Shown here: one piece after another, positions 9,034-16,650 of the stretch | Layout of the letters: every line of letters starts with the position of its first letter | Position numbering within the stretch: position 1 is the first letter of the stretch | Assembly: GCA_039821145.1 (NCBI GenBank) | Contig: JBCBOS010000006.1 | Location: 62,001-126,000, forward strand | DNA length: 64,000 nt | Reading direction: 5' to 3' | DNA from: JBCCSZ01 sp039821145 | GTDB taxonomy: Bacteria > Bacteroidota > Bacteroidia > Chitinophagales > Saprospiraceae | The notes under the pieces: model-generated | The model's input: only the letters and a program-made list of their open reading frames with translations | What the model was told of the DNA's origin: nothing | The model's database searches: none | Translations under genes and position numbers: made by a program

Positions 9034-11067
9034 ATGAGAAATTACATCTACCTACTGCTTCTCGCACTGTTCTGCAATCTACAAGTCAATCTTTGCGCCC
9101 AGGAAAATTCAACGGTCCTTCTCGACGAATATTCGGTGGACATGTTTGAACAAAACCAGAAGTCCTATTTGCGCGTCCAACAGGCAGGAGCATCGGGCAC
9201 AGCCAGCCTCAAAATCAATGGAGAGGAGATCTTCTTGTTGTTTGAAAACGGGCAGGCCCAGCACGCCTTTGAGGTGGACCAAAAGGGAAAGTTGGTCATG
9301 TTGGAAAGCAGTCCCAACGGCCAAAGTCAATACAAAATCTACCATCTTTCTGCCCGCTCCGATGGCCAATACCGAGTCAAATTCCTCCCGGGTTGGTTGG
9401 CCTTGCTGCCTCCACTTGTTGCCATTGTATTGGCCTTGATCTTTCGGGAGGTGGTCGTCTCGCTTTTCATCGGCATTTGGGCGGGGGCCTTCATCGCCGG
9501 GGGGATGCGCTTTGGAAGCATCTTCAGCAGCTTTTTGGAGGTGGTTCAAAAATATGTCATCCAAGCCCTCAATGATACGGGGCACTTGTCCGTCATTGTC
9601 TTTTCGCTGCTCATCGGAGGCATGGTGGCGCTGATTTCCCGAAATGGTGGCATGGCGGGCGTGGTCGTGGGGCTGTCCAAGTACGCCCGCTCGGCCCGCA
9701 GCAGTCAATTCATCACCTGGCTGTTGGGCGTGGCCATCTTTTTCGACGATTATGCCAATACCTTGATCGTGGGCAATACAATGCGCTCGGTGACCGATCG
9801 CTTCAAAATTTCGCGGGAAAAACTGGCCTACATTGTCGACAGTACTGCCGCCCCGGTTTCTGCGGTGGCCTTCATCACCACCTGGATTGGTGCCGAGTTG
9901 GGCTACATCGAGGGAGGCATCCAGCAGTTGTCCAATTTTGACACCTCGCTGAGTCCCTACTCCATTTTCATCAGCTCTCTGAAATACTCCTTCTACCCCA
10001 TTTTCACCCTGGCCTTCATTCTGATCCTCATTTATTTTGGCAAAGACTACGGCCCCATGCTCAAGGCAGAGCAACGCGCCCGCCGCACCGGACAGGTATC
10101 GCCTGCCACCAGCTTGGACGATGACGAGCCCAACATGGAGGACCTGAGTCCCGTAAAGGGCGCTCCTTTGAAATGGCGCAATGCCGTCCTGCCGGTGCTG
10201 ACCGTCATTGGGATGACCATCTTTGGCTTGTTGAGTACGGGCATGGAATCTTTGCATGCCGATTTGTCGGCGGCGGGCACTGCGGTGGCGATGAGTTGGG
10301 GAGAGATTTGGGCCAATATGGGCAAGATCGACAATTCTGATCCTTCTTTTTTCATGAAAATGGGCATCCTCATTGGAAAGTCCGATTCCTATGTGGCACT
10401 TCTTTGGGCCTCTTTGTCCGGCGTCCTTGTGGCTTTGGTCCTCACGCTGAGCGCCCGCATCATGAAGTTGATGGATGCTGTCCACACCCTGACCACCGGA
10501 TTCAAAACCATGCTTCCCGCTTTGATCATTTTGACCCTGGCTTGGTCACTGGCCATCACCACAGAAGAACTGCATACGGCCAATTACCTCACCTCCATTT
10601 TGCAAGACAGTGTGAGTCCCTACGCCTTGCCTGCCATCATATTTGTACTGGCTGCGCTGATTGCCTTTTCGACAGGCTCCAGTTGGAGCACCATGGCCAT
10701 CCTCTACCCCATCGCCATTCCCACGACCTGGGCCATTTGCCAGACACAGGGAATCGATGCCGATGTGAGCATGGAAATCTTGCTCAATGTGATTGCCATT
10801 GTCTTGGCTGCTTCAGTTTTGGGCGACCACTGCTCCCCGATTTCGGATACGACCATTCTCAGCTCCCTGGCCTCCGATTGCAACCACATCGATCACGTCC
10901 GCACCCAGTTGCCCTATGCACTGACGGTTGGAGGGGTCAGCATCGTCGGAGGGACCTTGGCCACCATCCTGGGGGGCGGTTGGTTCATTTCCTTTGTCAT
11001 CTTGCTGTTGGGACTAGGCGTTTTGGTGGGCGTGGTTTGGAAGTTTGGTCAGCAGGTAGAGGAATGA
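9034..11067 (+). CDS. NhaC-family Na+/H+ antiporter with extra N-terminal domain
   Basis: A 677-residue protein. Residues 1-22 are a signal-peptide-like segment. About 23-108 form a soluble, beta-rich domain with no family I recognise, and the rest is a multispanning antiporter of the NhaC type. Characteristic parts are 'FREVVVSLFIGIWAGAFI', 'FDDYANTLIVGNTMRSVTDRFKISREKLAYIVDSTAAPVSA' read as a conserved block, and 'GDHCSPISDTTILSSLASDCNHIDHV' near 575-600. It is expected to exchange Na+ for H+ across the inner membrane. The extra domain should face the periplasm. Divergent from the FG-GAP gene across about 210 bases. Confidence 0.9.
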   Translation: MRNYIYLLLLALFCNLQVNLCAQENSTVLLDEYSVDMFEQNQKSYLRVQQAGASGTASLKINGEEIFLLFENGQAQHAFEVDQKGKLVMLESSPNGQSQYKIYHLSARSDGQYRVKFLPGWLALLPPLVAIVLALIFREVVVSLFIGIWAGAFIAGGMRFGSIFSSFLEVVQKYVIQALNDTGHLSVIVFSLLIGGMVALISRNGGMAGVVVGLSKYARSARSSQFITWLLGVAIFFDDYANTLIVGNTMRSVTDRFKISREKLAYIVDSTAAPVSAVAFITTWIGAELGYIEGGIQQLSNFDTSLSPYSIFISSLKYSFYPIFTLAFILILIYFGKDYGPMLKAEQRARRTGQVSPATSLDDDEPNMEDLSPVKGAPLKWRNAVLPVLTVIGMTIFGLLSTGMESLHADLSAAGTAVAMSWGEIWANMGKIDNSDPSFFMKMGILIGKSDSYVALLWASLSGVLVALVLTLSARIMKLMDAVHTLTTGFKTMLPALIILTLAWSLAITTEELHTANYLTSILQDSVSPYALPAIIFVLAALIAFSTGSSWSTMAILYPIAIPTTWAICQTQGIDADVSMEILLNVIAIVLAASVLGDHCSPISDTTILSSLASDCNHIDHVRTQLPYALTVGGVSIVGGTLATILGGGWFISFVILLLGLGVLVGVVWKFGQQVEE

Positions 11068-11105
11068 TTGCTTCCGTCTATTGTTAACCATCAAAATCAA
11101 TTGAG

Positions 11106-11480
11106 ATGAAACTAGGTGCATTTTCCGTCAGTCTGAGTGTGAAGGATTTGAATGCTTCCAAAGAATTTTATGAAAAATTGGGATTCCATGTCTTTGGAGG
11201 CAGCATGGAAAAGAACTACCTGATCATGAAAAACGAGCAAAGTCTGATCGGCTTGTTTCACGGCATGTTCAGTGGCAACATCATCACCTTCAATCCCGGA
11301 TGGGACAGCGATGCGCAGTTGGTGGAAAATTACGATGATGTGCGCTCCATCCAAGAAAACCTCAAAGAAAAGGGAGTGGCCTTGGACACAGAAGTCGCAA
11401 CAGACAATCCAAGTGGTCCAGGGAGCATCATTTTGAAAGATCCCGACGGCAATATGATTTTCATTGATCAGCACGTGTAA
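11106..11480 (+). CDS. VOC (glyoxalase-like) superfamily protein
   Basis: The 124-residue product begins 'LGAFSVSLSVKDLNASKEFYEKLGF' and ends 'IILKDPDGNMIFIDQHV', the standard framework of a single-chain VOC protein of about 125 residues. The usual first metal-ligand His is replaced by Ser (in SVSLSV), and the terminal Glu position is Ile-Phe-Ile. Metal chemistry of the glyoxalase I type is therefore doubtful and a binding role is possible. The gene starts 38 bases after the antiporter gene and 43 bases before the S41 peptidase, so co-transcription is plausible. Confidence 0.85.
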   Translation: MKLGAFSVSLSVKDLNASKEFYEKLGFHVFGGSMEKNYLIMKNEQSLIGLFHGMFSGNIITFNPGWDSDAQLVENYDDVRSIQENLKEKGVALDTEVATDNPSGPGSIILKDPDGNMIFIDQHV

Positions 11481-11523
11481 GGCGTCTGGTCTGACAAACT
11501 TTCTTTTCCAAAAATTACAATTG

Positions 11524-12603
11524 ATGAGAATCTTCTTTCTCAGTCTGACACTGATTGGGCTGCTCGTGCCCTCTGTAGCCACCGCCCAGACCCCTCCTGA
11601 GGACATCGCCTCCACCTTCGAGGCGTTTTGGACATTGTTTGACCAACGCTATGCTTCCTTTGAGGAAAAGCAAATCGATTGGCAGAAGGTCTACCAAGAA
11701 TACCGCCCAAAAGTGTCCGAGCTCCAAACAGAGCGAGAGCTTTTTGACCTGATGACGGACATTCTTCGTCCCTTCAGAGATGCCCACATCAACCTCTTGG
11801 CCAGGAGCATCGACACGGCCTTTACCGCCCGTCGCCCCTCCCGCATCATTGAAGAACTGCGTCCCATCCCCTCCAAGGAAAGACGCTCCTCCTTCCAGGC
11901 CATGACTGCTCAAAGCCTTCGGGAAAACGGCTTTGGCCCCTTGACAGAAATCGGACCGGAATACAAAGGACGCAAGCTTTTTGCCTACACCAACAACGGC
12001 AAGGTCGGCTATCTGCGCTTTACGCGAAGCTTCAAAGGCGGATCCTTCTTTCAGTTTTGGTCCTTGAACAAAATGTTGAACAAGATCTTTTCTACCTTCC
12101 AAGGACTCGACGGTCTCATCATAGACATCCGATTCAACATGGGTGGCAATGATTCGTTTTCGCAAAAAGTGGCCGGGCGGTTGATCCGGGAAAAGACCGT
12201 CGCCTATTACAAACAAACTCGCAAGGACAAAGCATTTGGTCCCTTGGAAGCGAAATACATCAAGCCCAGGGGAAAGGCGACATTCGACAATCCGGTGGTA
12301 TTGCTGACCAATGACAAGACCGTCAGTGCTGCCGATGTGTTGGCCCTCATCTCGCATTCCCTTCCCCAGATCACCCTCCTAGGCGAGCCCTCCAATGGGT
12401 CTTTCTCCGACTTGCTATCCAAAAAACTGCCCAACAAATGGACCATCACCTTGAGTCATCAACGCTACTTGTCAACCGACAAAGTCAACTACGAGGGGCG
12501 CGGAGTCCCAGTGGACGAAAAAGTCCTCGATACCCTACAAGGCGTGCAAAATAAAAAAGATGCGGTCCTGCTGAAGGCATTGGAAAAGCTGCAAAGTGAC
12601 TAA
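11524..12603 (+). CDS. Secreted S41 (tricorn/CTP-like) peptidase
   Basis: A 359-residue exported protein with a signal peptide (1-21, ending TAQ). The N-terminal helical part (25-90) ends with FRDAHINL, whose His88 matches the catalytic His of the tricorn-like S41B group. The core has 'GKVGYLRF' (159-166), 'GLIIDIRFNMGG' (197-208) and the nucleophile motif TVSAADV with Ser268. The later GEPSNGSF segment lacks the catalytic Lys found in classical C-terminal processing peptidases, and Glu324 in NYEGRG is a candidate third residue. No PDZ domain is evident. A periplasmic or outer-membrane protein-degrading role is inferred. Confidence 0.88.
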   Translation: MRIFFLSLTLIGLLVPSVATAQTPPEDIASTFEAFWTLFDQRYASFEEKQIDWQKVYQEYRPKVSELQTERELFDLMTDILRPFRDAHINLLARSIDTAFTARRPSRIIEELRPIPSKERRSSFQAMTAQSLRENGFGPLTEIGPEYKGRKLFAYTNNGKVGYLRFTRSFKGGSFFQFWSLNKMLNKIFSTFQGLDGLIIDIRFNMGGNDSFSQKVAGRLIREKTVAYYKQTRKDKAFGPLEAKYIKPRGKATFDNPVVLLTNDKTVSAADVLALISHSLPQITLLGEPSNGSFSDLLSKKLPNKWTITLSHQRYLSTDKVNYEGRGVPVDEKVLDTLQGVQNKKDAVLLKALEKLQSD

Positions 12604-12632
12604 CCCCAAACACTTTTTTGCCTTTTGTATCG

Positions 12633-12650
12633 TATATTTGTATACAAATA
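12633..12650 (+). promoter_or_regulatory. -7 element overlapped by a 16-bp palindrome
   Basis: TATATTTG at 12633-12640 fits the Bacteroidota -7 consensus TAnnTTTG, 20 bases before the esterase ATG. The perfect palindrome TATTTGTATACAAATA at 12635-12650 overlaps it, so a repressor bound there would cover the promoter. No good -33 element is seen at the usual spacing. Confidence 0.5.
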
Positions 12651-12660
12651 ATCATCACCT

Positions 12661-13791
12661 ATGCGCTCAATCTATACTGCTTCAGCAACAGCAGCGGCCC
12701 TGTGCCTTCTTCTGCTCTCTGCTTTTTCTACAGACTTGACGGCCCAAACGCCTCTCACATTCAACTACGATGGGACCCAACGGACCTATTTTCTGCACCT
12801 GCCAGACGATCTTCCACCGCGTGCCCCATTGGTGTTTGTGCTGCACGGCTACACCAGCTCCGCCTCTGTCATCATGGGCTACAGTGGGATGAGTGGCGTA
12901 GCTGATGAACACAAATTTGCCGTTTGTTACCCACAGGGCAGCAAGGCTTCCAATGGCGAAAATCACTGGAATTCCAACCTCACCATCAGCCCAACAGATG
13001 ATGTTGGCTTTCTGACGGCCCTGGCTGAATTTCTGCAAAGAGAATATCAACTCAATGCCAATCACACCTTTGCTTGTGGCATGTCCAATGGTGGATTCAT
13101 GAGTTATACCCTGGCCTGCGAACGGCCAGACATTTTCCGGGCCATTGCCTCCGTCACTGGTACCATGAGTGGACATGATTGGCGCGGCTGTGATCCGTCG
13201 CAGGCTGTTCCGGTTTTTCAGATTTCTGGTTCGGCCGACGAGGTCGTTCCCATCAATGGCAGCCTCACGCCGCTCGGCGGTTGGGGGGGCGCTCCAGGCA
13301 TGCAGGCAGTGACCAATTACTGGGTCCGAACCAATATCTGTAGAGACTCTTCTACAACGACCATCGACGGTCGCATGCCCACCGATGTTTCCTACTATCG
13401 CCAAGGCATCAATGGCAATCAAGTGTGGCAGTACCTCATCCAAGGGTGGGGACACAGCTGGCCTTTCAGCTTCAGCCCGGCAGGTTTCAATGCCAGTGAA
13501 CACATTTGGCAGTTTTTCGAATTGGTGGTGAACAGAGGAACCGTTTCCACAGAGGAATTGGAAAGAGAAGTCATCCTCCTGTCGCCCAATCCGGCCAGCA
13601 CCCAGTTGAGCATTCAAAACCGGACCTCTTACAAGGCGAGCAACTACCAGGTCATCAACCTACAGGGACAATTGTTGATCGAAGGCGTTTTGGAAGGAGG
13701 CAATACAGATGTGGACATCAGCCCACTGCCACAAGGAGTGTATTTTCTGCAATTGGACGGGCAGGCTCATCGCTTTTTGAAGATGGAGTAA
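12661..13791 (+). CDS. T9SS-secreted PHB-depolymerase/feruloyl-esterase-like enzyme
   Basis: The 376-residue enzyme has a signal peptide (about 1-28) and an alpha/beta-hydrolase core of the LpqC/poly(3-hydroxybutyrate) depolymerase family. The oxyanion-hole motif is 'VFVLHGYTS' (58-66), and the nucleophile elbow GMSNGG contains Ser142. Asp193 in SGSADEVVP and His265 in GWGHSWP complete the triad. Residues from about 305 to the end ('ILLSPNPASTQLSIQ' ... 'GVYFLQLDGQAHRFLKM') are a T9SS type A sorting domain. It probably hydrolyses esters of polymers or plant-type aromatic esters outside the cell; the exact substrate is not readable. Confidence 0.9.
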   Translation: MRSIYTASATAAALCLLLLSAFSTDLTAQTPLTFNYDGTQRTYFLHLPDDLPPRAPLVFVLHGYTSSASVIMGYSGMSGVADEHKFAVCYPQGSKASNGENHWNSNLTISPTDDVGFLTALAEFLQREYQLNANHTFACGMSNGGFMSYTLACERPDIFRAIASVTGTMSGHDWRGCDPSQAVPVFQISGSADEVVPINGSLTPLGGWGGAPGMQAVTNYWVRTNICRDSSTTTIDGRMPTDVSYYRQGINGNQVWQYLIQGWGHSWPFSFSPAGFNASEHIWQFFELVVNRGTVSTEELEREVILLSPNPASTQLSIQNRTSYKASNYQVINLQGQLLIEGVLEGGNTDVDISPLPQGVYFLQLDGQAHRFLKME

Positions 13792-13802
13792 AGAGGCAAC
13801 CT

Positions 13803-14945
13803 TCATTCATCTCTAACCCAACTCAGATAGTTTTCGTGGTTGATGACTTCGAACTCTGAGTTGGGATAGGCCTCCTTCCACACATTGGGAGCGCCGGGCT
13901 TCTTTTTCGGACTCCATTTGAATTCGTAACCAAACAACTTTCCTTCTCTCTCTTCCAACCAGTCAATTTCTTGCTTGTCATAAGTGCGCCAAAAGTAATT
14001 GTTCACGATCAGTCTCGAGTATTTTTGGTATTTCACTCTTTCACTGATGACGTAATTTTCCCACAGCATTCCGACATCATTCCGCAATTCCAAAGGGTTC
14101 ATATTGGCAATGAGAATATTTCGCAGGCCATTGTCATAAAAGTACCACTTATTTCTCTTGGCAATCTCTTTTCTCAGATTGCGACTGAACCCACCTACTT
14201 TATGTAGCACAAAAACTTTTGAGAGCAGATCGAGGTATTTCTCAACTGTATTTTTGCTCATAGACAAGGAGCTGGCCAACTCTACCAGTGAAATTTCCCC
14301 ACCAATTTGGAAGGCGACCAATCTCAGTAGATTCAATATTTTATCTGAATTCCTGATGCTTTCGAACATCAGTATGTCTTTGAGTAGATAAGAATTGACA
14401 ATTTCGTTCAAATATTCAGCCTTGTCGTTTAGATTCTTGATGTGAACCAATTCCGGATAATTTCCATAGACCAATCTCATTCTCAGATTGTCTTTCTTTT
14501 CAATCAGATCTTCGATTTGGTCCAACTCCTGCTCAGACAAAGAAAGCAAGTTGAATGTTTTTTTCCTCCCTGTCAGCGGTTCACCAGTATACTTATCAAT
14601 GTCAAAGGCAGAAGAACCAGTCACCAATATCTTAATTCCCTGAATTCCATCGACCATCAACTTTAAGATGTTACCGATGTCAGGAATCTTTTGGGCCTCA
14701 TCAATCAGTAAGACCTTCTTATCGCCAAGTAAATTCTTGTAATTCTGGACACTGCGCCGGGACAAAATTTCCAGAACAGAGAAGTCCTCTCCATTGAGTA
14801 ACAAATACGGCTCTTCAAGCTTGTCTATGACTTGTTGGATCAGGACAGTTTTTCCAACTCTTCGTGGCCCCAGTAGTATGACAACCTTATTGGCAACCAA
14901 ACTATTGAGAACTTGATCTTCTATTATTCGCCGAATTAAGTACAT
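13803..14945 (-). CDS. AAA ATPase with C-terminal DUF4143 (nuclease-fold) domain
   Basis: The 380-residue protein has a Walker A motif GPRRVGKT (26-33), Walker B VLLIDEAQ (78-85) and sensor-type 'ILVTGSSAFD' near 111-120. The C-terminal DUF4143 part ends in a PD-(D/E)XK-like signature: Asp328 in EIDWLEE and EFK at 341-343. This family is widespread, often horizontally moved, and has no settled function. The gene is visibly richer in A and T than its neighbours (many AAA, TTT and ATT codons), which suggests transfer. It is convergent with the esterase gene (11 bases apart) and starts 12 bases from a 32-bp palindrome. Confidence 0.9.
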   Translation of the reverse strand: MYLIRRIIEDQVLNSLVANKVVILLGPRRVGKTVLIQQVIDKLEEPYLLLNGEDFSVLEILSRRSVQNYKNLLGDKKVLLIDEAQKIPDIGNILKLMVDGIQGIKILVTGSSAFDIDKYTGEPLTGRKKTFNLLSLSEQELDQIEDLIEKKDNLRMRLVYGNYPELVHIKNLNDKAEYLNEIVNSYLLKDILMFESIRNSDKILNLLRLVAFQIGGEISLVELASSLSMSKNTVEKYLDLLSKVFVLHKVGGFSRNLRKEIAKRNKWYFYDNGLRNILIANMNPLELRNDVGMLWENYVISERVKYQKYSRLIVNNYFWRTYDKQEIDWLEEREGKLFGYEFKWSPKKKPGAPNVWKEAYPNSEFEVINHENYLSWVRDE

Positions 14946-14956
14946 TTCAGTGTCTT

Positions 14957-14988
14957 TATTGACTAAATTTAGCTAAATTTAGTCAATA
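14957..14988. promoter_or_regulatory. 32-bp perfect palindrome, probable operator
   Basis: The left half TATTGACTAAATTTAG (14957-14972) is the exact reverse complement of the right half CTAAATTTAGTCAATA (14973-14988). It lies 12 bases upstream of the AAA/DUF4143 start codon, where it could act as an operator or as a hairpin in the leader. Confidence 0.75.
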
Positions 14989-14991
14989 CGA

Positions 14992-15017
14992 TGATCATAT
15001 TTAGCTAAAAATGATCA
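14992..15017. promoter_or_regulatory. Second 26-bp palindrome sharing the TTTAGCTAAA core
   Basis: The halves TGATCATATTTAG and CTAAAAATGATCA pair with one mismatch. The centre TTTAGCTAAA resembles the centre of the neighbouring 32-bp palindrome, three bases away, so the two look like paired binding sites for one dimeric protein. Confidence 0.6.
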
Positions 15018-15081
15018 AAATATAATTTTCAGCACTAAAATCACCCATCTTTACTAGGGCTCGACGATACCAAATCTACTG

Positions 15082-16425
15082 TCAATCACTTTCCACTTCC
15101 GACCACCTCCACCCAAACAAGCCCTTGTTGAGAGACTGCAATGCCCGGACTTTGTCATCGGTATGGATCAAAATGGAGATGTTGCGCTGGCTTCCTCCCG
15201 AAGAAATCATCCGGATGGGGATGTCTTTCAAGGCACCCAATACCTTTGATGCCACCCCTGTCTCCTCCTTTTTGAAAGACCCCACCACACAGACAATCGT
15301 CTGATCTTGGTCCACCTCTACCACGCCAATGGTCGACAGCTCCGCCACGATGCTCTCCAAATGGGTATCGTCATCTATGGTCAATGAAACGGCCACTTCC
15401 GAAGTCGTTATCATGTCGATGGAGGTGTGGAAGCGTTCGAATACTTCAAAAATTTTCTTGAGGAAACCGTAGGCAAACAACATGCGGGAGGAGCGGATGC
15501 GAATGGCAGTGATGTTGTCTTTGGCCGCAATTGCCTTGGCCCTGCCCGCCTCTGCACTGCCCTCCGCACTGATGATCGTACCGGGAGCTTCCGGCTGCAT
15601 GGTATTGAGCAATCGGACGGGGATGTTGGCCTTTTGAGCAGGCAATACGCTGGAAGGGTGCAAAATTTTGGCCCCAAAATACGCCAATTCTGCCGCCTCC
15701 TCGAAAGCCAACTGCTGAATTGGGAAGGTGGGCTGGACTACCCGAGGGTCATTGTTGTGCATTCCGTCGATGTCCGTCCAAATCTGGATTTCTGCTGCTG
15801 CTGTGGCTGCCCCCACCAAAGAAGCCGTATAATCGCTGCCGCCTCTTTGCAAGTTGTCGACTCCACCATGTTCATTTTTGCAAATGTATCCTTGGGTGAT
15901 GTAGTAATCGGCAGCTCCGGACTGTCGGATCACCTCCTTGATGCTGGCGGTGATGTAGGGCATGTCTGGCTCGCTGGAACGCGTGCGCATGAAGGACAAG
16001 GCAGGCAACAAAGCAGTGGACAATCCTCGTTCCTCAGCGAAGTAATGGAACAGATGGGTCGAAATGAGTTCGCCTTGGGCCAAGATCATTTTTTCATCTG
16101 GAAGGGTAAACAAAGGGCCGTGAAAAGACCCAAGAAGCTCAAATTTTTCGACTAGCAATTGGCGGGCTTTTTGGCGAGCAGCATCCGTCTGGTACAATTC
16201 CTCCACAAACACCTCATACTTTCGGGCCAGGGCCTCGATCAACAAGGCAGCTTGTTCGTCTTGCTTGTTTTGGTAAGACTGTGCGATGGTTACCAAGCTG
16301 TTGGTCGTCCCAGATACAGCCGACAGGACGACGATCTTGGGCTGGCCGTCGTCGATGAGTTGGGCGACTTGTTGCATCCGTTCCGGACTCCCCACAGATG
16401 TCCCTCCAAATTTTAAAACTTTCAT
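15082..16425 (-). CDS. lysC: Aspartate kinase (monofunctional)
   Basis: A 447-residue cytoplasmic enzyme that phosphorylates L-aspartate, the first step toward lysine, threonine, methionine and diaminopimelate. The N-terminal signature MKVLKFGGTSVGSPERM, the central 'GRGGSDYTA'-equivalent 'QRGGSDYTASLVGAA' and 'WTDIDGMHNNDPRVV' identify the amino acid kinase fold. Two C-terminal ACT-type regulatory modules follow (about 305-445), so feedback inhibition is expected. Length is normal for a single-function enzyme, with no fused homoserine dehydrogenase. Its 175-base leader holds a small open frame and a hairpin, suggesting attenuation. Confidence 0.95.
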   Translation of the reverse strand: MKVLKFGGTSVGSPERMQQVAQLIDDGQPKIVVLSAVSGTTNSLVTIAQSYQNKQDEQAALLIEALARKYEVFVEELYQTDAARQKARQLLVEKFELLGSFHGPLFTLPDEKMILAQGELISTHLFHYFAEERGLSTALLPALSFMRTRSSEPDMPYITASIKEVIRQSGAADYYITQGYICKNEHGGVDNLQRGGSDYTASLVGAATAAAEIQIWTDIDGMHNNDPRVVQPTFPIQQLAFEEAAELAYFGAKILHPSSVLPAQKANIPVRLLNTMQPEAPGTIISAEGSAEAGRAKAIAAKDNITAIRIRSSRMLFAYGFLKKIFEVFERFHTSIDMITTSEVAVSLTIDDDTHLESIVAELSTIGVVEVDQDQTIVCVVGSFKKEETGVASKVLGALKDIPIRMISSGGSQRNISILIHTDDKVRALQSLNKGLFGWRWSEVESD

Positions 16426-16455
16426 AGGGTGGTGTTGCTTTGCGTCAAATGAAAA

Positions 16456-16486
16456 TGCCCGAGCTGTTGATCTACTGGCTCAGGCA
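16456..16486 (-). terminator. Attenuator-like hairpin in the aspartate kinase leader
   Basis: On the minus strand TGCCTGAGC pairs with GCTCGGGCA (9 pairs, one T-G wobble) around a 13-base loop. A T-rich run (TTTTCATTT) follows. It lies about 30 bases before the lysC start and about 35 bases after the end of the leader open frame. Confidence 0.55.
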
Positions 16487-16521
16487 ATGTCTTTTTATTG
16501 TGTTTCTCTATTGGTTGCTTT

Positions 16522-16599
16522 TCAATCCACGCAAAGACCCCACTGAGCAGTTTGCTGCTTCCGTCGTTTGAGGGCATTGCGTTTACAGGTTGATTGCAT
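16522..16599 (-). CDS. Putative 25-residue leader peptide of lysC
   Basis: An ATG four bases after a TAnnTTTG element opens a 25-codon frame ending in TGA, with the product MQSTCKRNALKRRKQQTAQW followed by five more residues. It is rich in Lys (3), Arg (3) and Thr (2). The position between promoter and attenuator-like hairpin, directly upstream of aspartate kinase, fits an amino-acid-sensing leader peptide. Too short to judge by codon bias. Confidence 0.45.
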   Translation of the reverse strand: MQSTCKRNALKRRKQQTAQWGLCVD

Positions 16600-16603
16600 G
16601 AGC

Positions 16604-16611
16604 CAAATATA
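16604..16611 (-). promoter_or_regulatory. -7 promoter element for the lysC leader
   Basis: The minus strand reads TATATTTG, an exact match to the Bacteroidota TAnnTTTG consensus. The start of transcription would fall almost on the leader peptide ATG at 16599. Confidence 0.5.
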
Positions 16612-16650
16612 TCAAAAAAACGCTCACTAAAAGAAGCCTTTTGGGAAAGA

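Noticed and set aside
9109..10485. 458-codon minus-strand open frame
   Set aside because: Shadow of the NhaC antiporter gene; composition is unlike a folded protein.
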